A DNA stretch of 64,000 nt from Alviniconcha marisindica (GCA_018857735.1 JABMCL010002495.1:366001-430000); one strand, 5' to 3'. Numbered from the stretch's first letter, positions 1-17,358 are shown. Made by a program: numbers and translations. Notes: a model not told the origin generated them from the letters alone.

Positions 1-170
1 GCTTAGATTTCGCAGTGCAGTCTCAAATCAGCTGTGCTACATGTGCCTTGGCATTCAGCCTAGTTGCTGAGACATAGCGCAGCAATCTTCAACATCGTCA
101 TCTGCCTGTCAGTCCTGGCAAAGACAGTATCCAGTTTATATGTCATTTCGTTTCATAGGTCTCTAGGTTG

Positions 171-675
171 TTGGGCGGTTCAGTGAAGCTGGTTTGCATG
201 AGTGAATGATGCCCTTTGTAATCTTTCGCACAAGAAGTCGCAGCGTCACTTGCGGGCCGATTTCAGAGTAGGCATTGCTTCACGCTGTGTATAACAATGG
301 AAGCTGAACCTATTGCGAAGCAGTACAAATGCCACCACTGTTGCAGTTGCAAAAATTACTGGGGAAAGGTGATGGAGGGTGGAAAAAAGTGTCTTTGCAT
401 TGTTTTTCAGCTGACCAGAAGATCGCGAGTTCATGGAAAAAAATGCATTTTGGGGCATCCTATAGCACAAGCAACAGGTTATTGCTTGTTGCCAGACACA
501 TTCTGACTACGGGCCTCCAAAAATATCTTTAAAGTTGGCAGTGTAAACTTTGCAAATTCACTGTCACTACCTTCCATTGTGAAGAAAGTACGCACCGGAA
601 GTAAAAGCAACCAAGGGACTTAAGCGATGCCGGGCAAAAGTCAAGGGAGTTCACAACCCCGCCTGAACTGCCCAA
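171..675. mobile_element. MITE-like DNA element, family A, copy 1
   Basis: About 505 bp bounded by 13-bp terminal inverted repeats, TTGGGCGGTTCAG on the left and CTGAACTGCCCAA (one mismatch) on the right. A second copy at 32796-33306 is alignable over its whole length. No transposase is encoded; the small ORFs inside are not conserved between the copies as proteins. A target-site duplication was not evident. It is a non-autonomous DNA transposon by structure; the superfamily is not assigned. Confidence 0.7.
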
Positions 676-1025
676 TAAGTAAGCATCATTTGGTTGCAAA
701 TTGGCAGTTTGGTTTGGCCGAGCTGCAGGTTTTAGAGCAAACTGTAAGGTATTTAGTGTGCAGTTGATTAACTTTTGTTTGAGACCCATAGCTGATGATG
801 ATGATGATGAAGTGATGCTTAATGTCCTCAGATGTCCTCAAAATCATACAAGTCTTGCTCCCTTGACTTAATTATTAATACCTGTTCTCACTGGTCATGA
901 ATTGTTTGTTTTGATTTTTCTCTTGGAGTAGCAAGTGTGTTCATCATTTTGATTGTTCTGCTGTTTGGCAGTTACTGTGCGTCTTCCATGGTACCATAGC
1001 CATCTGTGATTGAAATTTGGAATCT

Positions 1026-1315
1026 TTAAAGGGGATCCAGAGCAAACATGCTAGTTGGCTTCAAAATGTGTGAATATTTTGATCATTGTTCTGACAATAT
1101 TTAGGCAAAGGGTGTTGTTTTTGTTTTGTTTTCACTTTGAATTTGAGCTTCTCAGGGCACAGCCATGTTGGTTCTCTGTTTTCCAACAAGGAACTGGAAA
1201 GGGTAGTCTCATGTCCTGCTTGATACTTTTACCACACACCATCTTTGTTCATGATATCTCTGGTGCAGATGGCTTGGTACAAAATGGCAGCCCTCACACT
1301 CATGATTTCGTGACA
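1026..1315 (+). repeat. Dispersed repeat E, copy 1
   Basis: Begins TTTAAAGGGGATCC and ends around ACAAAATGGCAGCCCTCACA. The same order of blocks (GGGGATCC, GTTGGC, CAGCCATGTTGGTT, AAAATGGCAGC) recurs in direct orientation at 2166-2460. It is an ancient direct duplication or an interspersed repeat of unknown class. No coding capacity is seen. Confidence 0.55.
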
Positions 1316-1415
1316 TCAATACAGAGGAGTCTAGTCCAAAACTGTTCTGTGTGTATTTGTTGGCCAATCCTGTTGGTAAAGCCTGTCATGCTCCTTCACC
1401 CTGGGTACTTACTCT

Positions 1416-1645
1416 TTAACCCCTTGGCTGCCCCAGCCTGTAAAATTTCCGGGCTGATTGATGCATGGATGCGCCTGCAAACAGTCTGTTTTCTGGTCCT
1501 ATAACATCTGCTTTCAATGCTATGCATTTTGATGCAGACCCTTTCGCATGTCAGTGCGAAAAAGAAGGCAAGAAGGCATGGGGATTTCAAATGTCGCACT
1601 TTTATGGGTCATTTTCAAATGACATGATGGCAGTGAAGGGGTTAA
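1416..1645. mobile_element. piggyBac-like MITE, copy 1
   Basis: Starts TTAACCCCTTGGCTGCC and ends GGCAGTGAAGGGGTTAA, giving imperfect terminal inverted repeats directly inside TTAA tetranucleotides. TTAA target duplication with CCC/GGG ends is the hallmark of the piggyBac superfamily. The 230-bp interior has no transposase. Related copies lie at 27587-27979 and 57559-57798. Confidence 0.65.
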
Positions 1646-2165
1646 CAAATGCAATAATCTGAGTGTATGCTGTGTGTACAAAAGGGGGGTGGGTGGGGGA
1701 GATAAGCACTGATAAGTCTACATAACTGATGACTCATCAGAACCGAGACATCTCTCACCTTGTCTCCACCAGGAGTCAAAACCAGTGCTAGCTGTCTTCA
1801 CTGCGCACTATGACTGATAGCTACAGCCCATCTCTCCCTATAAAGTTTTCATTTCTTTTAGTCTTGGTTTCCGCTTATGATCGCTGCCCAACGCTCCCTT
1901 GTCTCCATTCTGATCATGCACATGTATGCAGTCTCCTAAAGGGATTTTTACCATTTGTATTTTCTCATCCTTCTTTGTGCGTCTGGTTCAGATGGCAGAT
2001 AAATGCAAGTTATATGGTGTTTAGCACTGAGTATTTGGGGTGATACTGATTTAAATATTCATTAGCTGTCCAAAAATGTACATGCCTGCAAGTTTAACGT
2101 TTGTATTGAAATAAGAATGTGTGTATGTATGTGGGTGCACTAGTGAAACTTTTAATTCCAGATTG

Positions 2166-2460
2166 TTAAAGGGGATCCCAAACAAGTGTGCAGGTTGGCC
2201 CCAAAGCAGAAATTTTGCCAGTATTTCCCTTTGTAGGCTTTGTTTTTTTCTTTTAATGTTGATGTAACAGAGGTCCTTTGTTTTTTGCTTTAAAACAGCT
2301 CCTTGAAATGCAGCCATGTTGGTTTGCTTTTCCAATGAAGAGCAAAAAGTCAGAAAGGTTGACACATGGCATAATACTATAATAGACATTTTTGTGCTAC
2401 ACATGCTGACCTTGTTCACGTTATGGACACAAAATGGCAGCACTCACAGGCACATTTTGG
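2166..2460 (+). repeat. Dispersed repeat E, copy 2
   Basis: Direct copy of 1026-1315, sharing TTAAAGGGGATCC at the left end and ACAAAATGGCAGCACTCACA at the right end. No protein is supported. Confidence 0.55.
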
Positions 2461-2910
2461 CCACTTTCCAACATTGATTTTCAACCAACTAGGCCACCAC
2501 TTGACTGAAAAGCCGCGGTCCCCCCCCCCCCACCCCCCTTCATTTCTATCAATGGGGCCTATGCTGTTTCTTTACTTGGTGTCCACTTTAAATTAATGCT
2601 ATTTCCTTGGAACAGGTTTGCTTCGTTTATTTAAATACTAGCAAAAAAAAAAAAAAAAAAAAACTTTTCCAGAGAAATGAAACACTAAAGCTATTTTTTG
2701 ATTACTTGGTGGCAGCACATGTAGAGGAGAAGTAAAAAAACAAACGAAACAAAAAACAAGGCTGCACAAGGTGATTTAAAAAAGATTCATGTTCCCCCCC
2801 AGACTGGAACTTGGGGTCGCTGTCATGAGTCTGGAATGATAATCAATGACACCATGGAGCTACCTGGCAAACAGGGATGCAGTTAAGCTGTTTTCCACCC
2901 TCCCTTTACT

Positions 2911-3060
2911 TGACAAGAGCTTGTTAGTTTGTTTCAATAGTCTGGAGTGTTGACAAGAGCTTGTTTGTTTTGATAATCTGGAGTGTTGACAAGAGCATGT
3001 TTGTTTTGATAATCTGGAGTGTTGACAAGAGCTTGTTTGTTTTGATAATCTGGAGTGTTG
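2911..3060. repeat. 36-bp tandem repeat, 4 units
   Basis: Four head-to-tail units that start TGACAAGAGCTTGTTTG and end CTGGAGTGT. The last three are near identical and the first has a few extra bases. Short ORFs across it on both strands are repeat artefacts. Confidence 0.9.
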
Positions 3061-3702
3061 TGCTTGTTGGTGAAAGAGGCATTACCCATTCTACAGCTGC
3101 CCCAAGGAATCTTCACATCAAGTTTCATCTCAGTAGGTTCACCAGGTGGAGCGCCAAATCAGGACGCAGCAGTGACACGGACAGAAACTCTTCTTCATTT
3201 GTAAGATATAAATAAATCTGTCTTCTGTTTAGTTTTCTGTGCTGGGAACAAATGCAGGCTTTTTGTGCTGGCAAGTTGGTTCTGTTCAGCATCTCCCCAT
3301 CTTAAACTTACCTGTGTTTAAGTTAAATACCATGACTGTGTGGTTGTGGGAAATGTGCTGTGTGTGCATAGCATAAACAGATGATTCCATTTGCCCTGAG
3401 CTAGCTGCACTCAAGTTTATGATACTCATCACTTTGCCTGCAGACACGCCTACATATCATTCCCCTAGCAACAAATCTTGGACAATTAAATCTGCTTTAA
3501 CAAAAAATCTGAAATGTGTACTGTTGCGTTGTTTTTGTGTCTTTGTTGAACTGATTTTCTTGTTTGATGAAATGTGTTCCCCTTTGCTTGCGTTCCCAAT
3601 CACACACACATGCATCACACACACATGCATCACACACTGATGACAACCAAGACTGTGACAGTACAGCACATGGATCTTAGTTTTTAATCTGAATAATCAG
3701 CA

Positions 3703-8154
<4,452 letters not shown>

Positions 8155-9350
8155 TGTGAATGCCGGCTGCTGAGAGAAGGAAAAAAAAAAAAGGGGGAAC
8201 AAAGTAAGACTGTGACTGTGAGTGTGACTAATGTGAGGCATACATCATTTACATGTCTTTATCATTGATGATGATCAGTATTATTATTAAATTTAAACAA
8301 CATGATCGATTACCTAGTGTAACATTCTAACAACTAACATCAATGTCATTGTCAACACTAAACAACAGAAGAATTTTTACGAAGTCACAACAAGCACACT
8401 CTTCAGCTCTGTCGAGGTGGCTGCAGAAGCTGAACTGAAGAGAAACACTTACTCTATCCTGTTTATGTACATAGCATACGGCGCTAGTATGATCTAGGAA
8501 TCTGGCACCATTAAGTGGCATTGGTGCGACGGGGGTTGGGGTACGCAGCGGTCGGACTATTTTGCTTTACGTCCACAGAAGCGAGGTGGCTTATTCGGGA
8601 CGGATGCAGCGGTGGTGGTGGTCTGTCTATTATACTACAGAATGACCCGTATTCACTTTGGGTCACGTTGTAAGAACGTCGGCTTTAGTGACTTTGTAAT
8701 TGTAGTATTCAAATGTCAATGATTCATTAAATATTTTATCTCCAGAAGAACTTAAGAAAAGAAAAGCACGTGCTCGGATCAAAAAGTGTAGCTTGGTCCG
8801 TTTCTAAATCATCGCCTCCGGGTCTGTCTCATACCTTGAGTACTCAGTTGACGTTTTACCCGCTGGATTTTTTTCCCCACCCCAGAGGCCTGGATGAAGA
8901 AACGTACAAACAGGAGTTCACACTAATAAGACACTCTCCGATCCAAAGTGCGTGTTGTCTGTTGACGTTTCTCTGCAATTTCCGCATGGGAAAATGAGAG
9001 TAACTGCCCTTGGATGATTAGATCCGCGGTAGCGCACTTCGCACTACCCTGTCTTGGTAAACTGCACCCACACCAAATAAGGTTGCTGGTGACGGAGTCT
9101 TATGCAGTGTAGATAAATCAATGGTGTTTGTAGATTTTTTAAAGCAAAGAAAAATACATAATTTGTAAATTGTAAACTAAAACATTTGGTTATCATTTTG
9201 AATTTTAGCACCTTGGTTCACACTGTAGAGACTAACCATAATACAACTACCCATAAAGTGATGGCTACTGCCAAACATAGGTACTGAAGGTGCCAAATTC
9301 TTTCTGCATGATGCTAGGGATACCTGTACAATCATCAAAGCACGGACTTT
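8155..9350. other. Intergenic upstream of ZCCHC9
   Basis: This should hold the ZCCHC9 5'UTR exon and promoter, but I cannot place them exactly. 8555-8615 (GCTTTACGTCCACAGAAGC, then TTATTCGGGACGG) is a decayed copy of dispersed repeat family B, also seen near 18760, 21565, 24600 and 29310. The rest shows no coding sequence. Confidence 0.4.
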
Positions 9351-9354
9351 ATAA

Positions 9355-9713
9355 GAGTGCTAGGTAGTGTTAAGAGACAGTTTAACCAATTTAAAAGCCT
9401 GTTAGGTCTATGTGAAATATTGTTCAGTTCCATCCATCAGTACAAGCTCGCAACACTCGCTTTCCGTCACTTTGGTGGCACTCTTCCGCCATACCTGTCT
9501 TCTTCTCTCTGCACATATCAACTATCTTTCGTTCTTCGACAGAAAGACTGCTCAAAATTCCAAAAACAAACCTGAACACCTTCGGTGAATGTTCTTTGGG
9601 TTACATTGCTCCGACTGTCTGGAACTCACTGCCGGCCGACCTGAGAGCTTCTCCCTCCCTCCTAACTTTCAAAGTTAACCTAAAAATGCATTTCTTCCGC
9701 CAAGCCTTCTGAT
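9355..9713 (+). pseudogene. Fragment of LINE reverse-transcriptase C-terminus
   Basis: One reading frame carries YKLATLAFRHFGGTLPPYLS and, after a frameshift, another carries APTVWNSLPADLRASPSLLT then FKVNLKMHFFRQAF and a stop. The WNSLP..LR..SL..FK..L...FR pattern is the usual end of animal non-LTR retrotransposon ORF2 proteins. It is a dead 3' fragment with no polymerase core. Confidence 0.75.
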
Positions 9714-10149
9714 TGATTTGTATATGCCAACCACTACCTGTTTCATATTCGTGTGTGGGTGTGTGTGTGCGTGTATGTCAGTTGGGGCGGGGGTGGAGAC
9801 TGGGAGAGATGGAATTAAGGGTAGGTAGTAATATAATGATTCATTTTCTTTATATATTGCTGCTTCTCATATAGCACATGTACTTGTATATTATACATTG
9901 TTAATTGTCATAATTATATGTATTATGTTTGTGAAACTTAGAAAATGTTGGAGAATGTTGTAAAGTGCAGTGAGTTTGGGTACACCAGAGAATAGCGCTA
10001 TACAAAAGTTATCTATTATTATTATTATTATCAGTGCCGATCTGACTGCAGACAGGGTCACTGCTGATGGAGCACCTGAGGCAACAGAGTTTCAGAGTGA
10101 GAAGTACAAGTCATGCAGGTAATGCTCATTAGGAGTCAGTGGTGCAGAA

Positions 10150-10460
10150 CACAAATACTTGATCTTGAAAGCCAAAGTTCAGTTTGATTGAACATGGTTG
10201 GGTGACCATTACATGCTAGGCTTTGTGTCTGACCTCTGTGCACTCTACAAAAGTCATTTGGATGAGACTATAAACTGAGGTCTCCAGTGTGTATACACAT
10301 GCAAAAAGATCACATGCTCATGTTAAAGATCCTGTGGGCCACTTCAGAATTTGGTGGATTAAGGAAACCAAAAATAACCTAGTGTGCACTGAAAGTGTCA
10401 GAATCTTCAGAATGTTGAATTTGGACACAATGGAAGAAGAAAAAGCCGTGGAGAGGCAGG
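10150..10460 (+). mobile_element. SINE-like dispersed repeat fragment
   Basis: Contains GTTAAAGATCCTGTGGGCC and TTCAGAATTTGGTGGATTA, a block style common in tRNA-derived SINEs of molluscs. No clear A or B box survives at the left end. Class is an inference. Confidence 0.4.
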
Positions 10461-10534
10461 GTTACTCTCTGAGCCCCCTCAGTGGAGGTGTGGCTTCTGG
10501 GCTTGAATTAACCTGCAGTAGGTTTGGTTTGACA

Positions 10535-11190
10535 TTGGTCTTCTGCCCCTGAAGGGAGGCCGGGGATGTCTGATGTCGCTCTCCTGTCTGGAATCTCAGG
10601 GCTGTCATTTGATTCCCCTTTCCTATCTCCTCTCTTGTTTTTTCTGCCTAGTCCCCTTGCTCTTTCTGTCTTGTCATTTTTCTGCTAACGGTCCATTCTC
10701 CTGACTTTTTTGCAGAAAACTCAAATATATTTCGTTAAGGTTAGGCTTTTTTGTATGGCTGTTGTTGAGCAGCTAGGAGATGATAGTTGGTAGGTGGTAT
10801 GTGCAGCTTGCTGCCATATGCTGATATGGCACTGTTATTTGCCATTATGCATTTTTTTAAAAATATTGTGTCTGCCCATTCCTTTTTTATATTTTTCTTT
10901 AACCTGGTATCGATAAATTAGATGTAATGGCCGACGATACCAGCATATCCTAGCCTTATGTGCTCTTTTAACAGGGGTAATATTGAAGGGACTACCTCTT
11001 TGAATTTTTTTGTCTGATGTTTGTGTATGTATATATGTTTGTGAAGTGACTGTTTTGTAGATTGACTTGACAGAGGACTGGTATATATGTGAGAAAAGTT
11101 TAGAAATGTGTATTTGCTTATGTCCTGAGTTTGACTGTCCTGAGGTGACCCTGTGAGGTTGACAGGACATTAAAATCCAATTACTATTAC
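10535..11190 (+). mobile_element. Decayed LINE-like element, family C
   Basis: The segment 10543-10735 reappears in reverse orientation at 49690-49925, with matching blocks such as AACGGTCCATTCTCCTGAC and TCTGGAATCTCAGGGCTGTC. The right end, GAGGTGACCCTGTG then GACAGGACATTAAAATCCAA, recurs at 55820-55866 (minus) and in part at 32430-32455. The shared 3' tail suggests a retroelement terminus. No ORF survives. Confidence 0.55.
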
Positions 11191-11623
11191 TACTATTCTG
11201 CCTCTTGACAGAACTTGTTTTGTGAAAGTTAGTTTCTTTAAGTTTAAATGCATAGTCGGTCCTGTGTGCAGTAGAACAAGCCACGCTTTGTTTGGCTGTT
11301 ATTGTGTGAATACAATTTTTGACCGTTGTGAATGTTTTTTGACCTGTGATGTTTATCTGAGCAACCCTCTGCAGTCAACCAGTTAATATCACAAACTGAT
11401 TTAGTCATGCAGGCTCGAGGGGGGAATCTATTATATGATGCAGTGTTACTGTGGTAGTGACCGAACATACCAGTGCATGCGTGTCAGAGGTACGCTCGTA
11501 TGTGGAACATCATTATGTGTTGGAACATTCCTGCATTTACACAGATATCAAAATTCTGTCACATAATCATACACACTTGTAACACAAATGCAAAATGGAG
11601 AACATATGTACAAAAAAACAGTC

Positions 11624-11629
11624 TTTATT
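11624..11629 (-). terminator. Candidate poly(A) signal of SSR2
   Basis: AATAAA on the minus strand, about 67 nt after the SSR2 stop codon, followed downstream by an A-rich and T-rich tract. Position fits a short 3'UTR. Not proven. Confidence 0.5.
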
Positions 11630-11695
11630 TGTAAAAGAAAAAAAAAGAAAAAAGAAAAAAAAAGACACCATAAAATGACAAGTTCAATGTGACTT

Positions 11696-14600
11696 TCAGT
11701 TTCCCTTCTTGGTTCTGGGGACGTCATATTTGCTCTTGGATTTGTACCACAGCAGGAAGGGGATGCCCAGGGACGGCAGAGTCATTATGGCAAACACCAG
11801 CCAATCCAGCTGAAAAAAGAAACAGGCCCAGTTAAAGTATATATATATATTATTTTAAAACACACACACATGTATCCAGAATGGCATTTGGCAGTCATGA
11901 CAGCAAACGTCATAAATAAGGCAGCCCTGGAAACAAACACCATGAATTTCTGTGTATATTTTAACGTCACTGGCGAATAAATATCCTTGTAACCTTGAAT
12001 ATGGCAGTCCAGATAACACACAGGACATTAAAAATACGGCACTTGTCACAGCATTACACAACAAATTCATATAATAACACAAATGTACTCTGTTATGTGT
12101 TATTTCTCTAAATTGGAGCACATGGCTCATTACACAGAACCAAAATACAGTCAAAACAGACTTTTGTTGTTGTAAGGAGACCAAGGCATGCGTGACCACA
12201 CATGCACATTCACAATAACAACATCATTCTAAATGACAAATTGCACTAAATGAGCCTTCAGCCCAGTTTGGGAAAGTACAAACCATTTTTTCCTCTAAAC
12301 TAATAGAGCTGTACTTTCATGAGAAAATTGTAAAACAACGCATAACTCCGCAAGAAGAAATGATGCAATGACTAATTCTCAGAGAATAACAATAAAATCG
12401 CACCACATGAGGGGAGAAACGCCTGTCAAAATCCTTCAGTGGCACAATGCCTCCTTCTCCAGGGGAACTACTGTAGCCAAGCTGCAACAGGTACAATGGA
12501 GCCCAGATAAAACATAGATATGAGTATCATGAAACAAAATCCTCAAATTGTTCCACCACCTATTTGAAATAAACGTTTTAAGAAGACCAGTTCCTTTCAA
12601 CATTTCACAGAGCTTATGTGTATAAATTGCTTCTTATACCAGAACAGAGACCCATGCCTATACAATGAAATATCACTTTTTTTAATTCTTTTTTTTAAAG
12701 ATGCAAGCATAATGGATAGTAGTGGAATTACTAAAACCAATAATTTCATGGCATGAACCACACCCCACCCTCCCCTACCACTTTGTCCTGCTTCATCCAA
12801 CTCCAAGACACATCAGTTTTATATTAATTATTACATGCACTTGCTTAGATGAACTTTTAAAGTTTGTACAAGAATTTTGATATATTTTTAGATTTTTAAA
12901 ATTCTGCTTTCTAATTCTAGTAATTATGTTTCATGATCATTCCCAAGTTTGTAACTAACTGATCTGCAAAATTACGTAACAGGATAACAATCTGAACAAA
13001 CAGGGTATGGGTTAATACAAATTTACAATAGTTGTCTGTATTTCAGGAGACATTTTGGTGTAGAACAATCCCTCCCCATAGTCATACACTGAGCAGAAAA
13101 AGAAAAGAAACCCTTAAAAGTCTTGTTATCCATGACAGCCATGCCAGCAACTGTCCAAATGGCTGAGGAGTAAAATAATGCAGGAAAGAGACATCACTGT
13201 CTCTTTTGAAAGAAATCCCCCACTCACCGTTACCTGTTATACGCAACTACATCAGTAAGTAAACTGGTGTTTTACGCCCAGTCAACCAGTGCGGTTATAT
13301 CAAGGCGATAGCTACATCAGTTGCTTTTGTTACATCTCATTTATTATTTACTGTTAGCTAGGTGAAACTGTTCGTCTGCCATAGATTTGTGTGTTTTTCC
13401 CAAATGTATGAGTTCATCACCCGCAAGCTCTAAAACCTTGTTGATGAGCACACAATAATTCACTGTATCTTTAGTTTATCTTGAATAATACTGCTGTACT
13501 ACCAACCTGTCTGTCAGAGGCCCCCTCAGATGCAAGGTAGCTGACCTCCGCAGAGGTAAAGTTGAAGTACCCTGATTTGAGTGGACGCAGGATTACTGCG
13601 TGTGTCACATTGGAATTGCTTTGTTAAGTTAAGGATATGCATGTTACTAACTACTAGTACTAACTATGCATTTAAAACCATAGTCTTATTAAAACATCGC
13701 GAAAACCAGCAAAACTGCAAATGGGTGCACCTTTTTCAATCACTATGTTTTAGCTTATATTCATCAAGTATCAAAACCATGTATAATATTAATAACGACT
13801 ATATCGTATATATCTCATATATGTTACAGTTCACTTTTAATAGTTTTATGCTATTCATCTTCTCTCTCTTTATGGAAGGCAAAATTGACCTTTTTTCTTT
13901 TCTTTTTTACACAAACACAAACAGAAATTGAGAAAAATACTAAATAAATATATAATTAAATAAAACCCCAGGTGGCTACCAAGTTGTCAAACTTAAAATA
14001 GTACTAACAGTTACAATCACTCAACAATCACACCCCAAAGGCAACTTCTAAAAACAAAAGGATACGGAGCTATTCTCTCCCATGTCACTCGAAGATTCCC
14101 CCTCACAACATCAAAATCGCTCTCTGGAAAACTGTCATCTTTCAGGCGGGCATCTAATGCAGAGCTGTGGAGAAATAGAAACAATCAAATCAATGAATAA
14201 TTTAATGCCAACAATGGATAATATATATATATATATAGATCCTTCACTGGCTACAGCTTGTTTTCAGTTTCAAGATGGTCTGACTCTGAGCAACCTCCTT
14301 CTGCTGTGTGTGCACCAAACACTGTCCTCAGCTCATCTTCATTAGTTCCTACTCCTAGTTCTAAATTATGAACAGGACTCCTTCTAGTTCTACTTACTAC
14401 TGTTTTCATCAATATTTAATTACATTACTTTTAATTAAAAACATTTTCTTACGGTTCATGGCAGTCTACTCTACATGATTCATTGATTGATTCAGAATTT
14501 TTTTTAAATTATTATTTTTGCTGTCTGGCAAACCAGTGTGTTTTATGACTGACCAAAACTAACAGTAACACTTATTACTATCACACTGGTACTGGTAGTA

Positions 14601-15021
14601 CAGTGGTGTCGTTCAATAATAAAAAATAAATTAACAAAAGGACAAAAATTGCCATTTGCCTATTTGGCAATCCAGTGTTTTGTTTGAGTTTTTTGATGAA
14701 CAAAACTAACATCATCACACTGGACTGGTACTCTGGCAAATTACAAACTCAAGAGACAATTTCAAATGATGTTTAAAACCAATCTATTGCAGAATACCAT
14801 TAAATGCACAATCAGAGAGGGGAGTCCAGAGAGATGCAAGCTGCAACTGACCTGCCACCAACATTAAAAATGCGGTATTCCACTGTTAGGTCTTTTCCCT
14901 CCACAAGGTATAAATTCAGGATGTTTTTGGACACCAGAAGTCGCGCTTCACTCTCCTCTTCTGCTCCACTTGGAATGTAACAGGCAAAAGCCAGCAAAAG
15001 AGCTGCAACCCACAACTTCAT
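11696..15021 (-). CDS. SSR2: Translocon-associated protein subunit beta (TRAP-beta), 5 coding exons
   Basis: Single-pass ER membrane subunit of the TRAP complex, which sits beside Sec61 and aids translocation of some secretory proteins. Exons: 14852-15021, 14066-14164, 13507-13618, 12404-12481, 11696-11809, summing to 573 nt (190 aa; human 183). A signal peptide spans about residues 1-20 ([20 protein letters not shown]). The lumenal part has family motifs [52 protein letters not shown] and [13 protein letters not shown]-glycosylation sequons lie at about N93 (NVT) and N109 (NFT). A membrane segment spans about 154-175 ([20 protein letters not shown]), followed by a basic tail ending TKKGN. 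The acceptor CAG sits immediately before the ATG, so the start codon opens an exon and a 5'UTR exon must lie upstream. Intact; high confidence. Confidence 0.95.
12482..13506 (-). other. SSR2 intron 3
   Basis: AT-rich, unique-looking sequence. The only repeat is a minus-strand copy of family D at about 13258-13308 (GGTGTTTTACGCCCAGTCAA), also found at 28886-28950 and 53953-54015 in the other orientation. Confidence 0.5.
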
Positions 15022-15629
15022 CTGAAACAGAAAGATGTGGTTTGTTCCAGCTACATACATCTTTGTTGTTGTTTTGCAACACACATAACACATACTATGA
15101 GTCATTTCATCAAATCTTCACCTTTTTTTTAAATTTTGCAAGGTTTGTGAATTTATGTGGTCTAATAAATGTGGCAAGGGTTGTGAATTTATATGGTCTA
15201 AATTACTAAATATACATACTTTTCATCTGAACTTAAATTTTTATTGAAACACGTCACTTAAAAAATCAGTCTGTCACTGAAAGGGAGTATAATAATATGG
15301 CTGTATAATTTTCCATTTGACGTTTTGTGGCTTTTGATATATTATAATATTTGTTGTCCATAAATGTATAATTGTATTATTATCTAGTAGCATACCCAGA
15401 ACTGTAGATCACTAGATGTTCACATTCAATCAATGATACTGATATAGTGATAATGAAAGCAAATTCAATGAAACTGTCAAGAAATTGTCACTCCCACTGC
15501 AGCTCGGTGAGATCAAAGTTCTCCAAAAGAAACCTCTGACTCTGTTCAGGTCTGCTCTCAAAAGTGAACTGTATTAATTTTAGTTGGTAGGCTGGCATTA
15601 TTGCTTGAATGAATGGTATCTAATGATTG
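15022..15629. other. Upstream region of SSR2 coding start
   Basis: AT-rich. 15135-15200 contains a short tandem duplication (GTTTGTGAATTTATGTGGTC, then GGTTGTGAATTTATATGGTC). The SSR2 5'UTR exon and promoter lie somewhere upstream of 15021 but cannot be fixed from sequence. Confidence 0.35.
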
Positions 15630-16196
15630 GTAAAATCCAAGGAGACGGTCGGAAATTCCTGGGCCGTTTTAAAAGTTATTCTGGGTCACAAATAATGAAA
15701 TATAATCACAATCATTAAATCACAAATGAGGTCCATATCTACCAACCAATTAGTTTTTTCATATATTTTTGTCTTTGATTGTTTCGAGTTGGCGTCACAG
15801 ATTGCAAATGGCGAACAAAACCGACAAAGAGCTGCTAGGTAAGCAGCCTTGTTAAACAAGCTGCGTCAATTAAAAACCACAAAAAATGTACGAAAAAAAT
15901 TGCAATCTGAGAATGTTGAGTTGTGAGTATGATTCATTGATTGTCTTGCCAAAATCAGCACTAAGGAGGCGTTCACGTTGTTACTGGGAAACTAGGTCAA
16001 ATGTCAAAGGGCAACATGCGCCGATTTGAACTGACAATCAAAGACAAAAATATATGAAAAAATCATCTTTTGTTGTGGATTTTGGCTGTAATCGGTAGAT
16101 ACGGTTCTCATTTATTATTTAATGATTGTGATATTTGTGACCCAATATAACTTTTAAAACGGTCCAGGAATTTCCGACCGTCTCCTTGGATTTTAC
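15630..16196. mobile_element. Foldback (long inverted repeat) element, 567 bp
   Basis: Ends GTAAAATCCAAGGAGACGGT and the reverse complement ACCGTCTCCTTGGATTTTAC. The arms are about 165 bp each and pair with a few mismatches and small gaps; both carry TTTTTTCATATATTTTTGTC followed by TTTGATTG. The roughly 230-bp centre has no ORF. This is a MITE or foldback transposon. No other copy of this family was seen in the window. A target-site duplication is not clear. Confidence 0.85.
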
Positions 16197-17337
16197 ACTG
16201 ATGATTTTCACAGAAATAAATAAAACAATCAGAATTATAAATCGTTTGTATTCAATATGAACCAGCCTCTGGAGACCATGGCTACAGACTGGTTGGTAAC
16301 TTGGTGTGCCGATCAATGCCTGGCTATATCGTCATTGATGTCATAGGCCTCACTCTCTCAGAGACTGTCTCTCACGATGCCTAATGAAAACAATGTAATG
16401 CAAACGTACACACGCACAACATCGAGCGTGTATTGATATGCTGAAATATATCAGACTTTAAAAATACAGAAAGTGGTAAATCGGCCACGTCGACAATCAC
16501 CGGCTTTGAACTATCGTTATGGCACGCCGGTTCCTGTATTTCTCTTATGCGACCATTCTGACCAACCGACTGATAAAAGCAGAATGGTACCGGTAGAATA
16601 CTGTTTTTATTGCGGATGGTTCTTATTTTACAACAGACATGATGTTTTCCTCACAAATAACAGTGTCACTGTCACAGAAACAGCCAACCTACCTTGTCAC
16701 ACACGCGGAGACACTGTAATCAGCCGGAAGAAAGAATACTGGGTTGGAGGATTATGGGCTTCAAAAAAAGCTGGATTGGACGAAACATTTGATTTTCAAT
16801 TGCGGTCAAGATTTTTTTAAATTTCGAGACACCTGTACTCCAGTCTCCACTACATTTTACAACGGCTGCCAATCACATGTGTAAGGTGTACACATGCCAC
16901 TAAAATATAGTAATGATAAAATTATGTTTGGTCTACCAAACAGAGTTCATCCACGTTTGAGAGCGCTTGATTGAGTTATCCCCCCTGGCACGGCGGTTAT
17001 TTTGACAGGTGCTCCGCAACTGGAGTTAAAAATGACTCGAAAGAGTTGAAAATGAACCAACGTCTTTAACGGGGAAAACTAAGTCACAACACTTCATTTG
17101 TCAACCATAAAGGGCTTCAAAAGGCTGATGTAAGTGATCACAGTCACACTTGATATCACTTTGCAAGGTTCCAACACTGACTGATCACTGTCAGAAATGA
17201 TTCCCGAGTCAGTTTCGCTTTCACTGTTTCAGTCTCCAAGCCTAACTGCCTTTGTTGATTTAGAATACTATGATGAACAGCTTCCAAAGACCAGGAGGGA
17301 TGGAGGTAGATAGGAGAGAGAGAAGAGTAATGGTCCA
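16197..17337. other. Intergenic region between divergent genes
   Basis: Separates SSR2 (minus) from the plus-strand unknown gene and probably carries one or both promoters. A 115-codon ORF at 16473-16820 has no recognisable domain, no supporting splice sites and no family resemblance, so I do not call it a gene. Confidence 0.35.
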
Positions 17338-17358
17338 GTGTGTGTGTGTCAGTGTCAC

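Noticed and set aside
3683..3688. ATTAAA as the ZCCHC9 poly(A) signal
   Set aside because: It lies only about 15 nt after the stop codon and has no clear downstream GU-rich element, so it is too uncertain to call.
13581..13931. 116-codon plus-strand ORF overlapping SSR2 exon 3
   Set aside because: It is antisense to a real exon and continues into AT-rich intron with hydrophobic low-complexity translation.
16473..16820. 115-codon plus-strand ORF as a gene
   Set aside because: No recognisable motif, no splice support, and composition like the flanking intergenic DNA.
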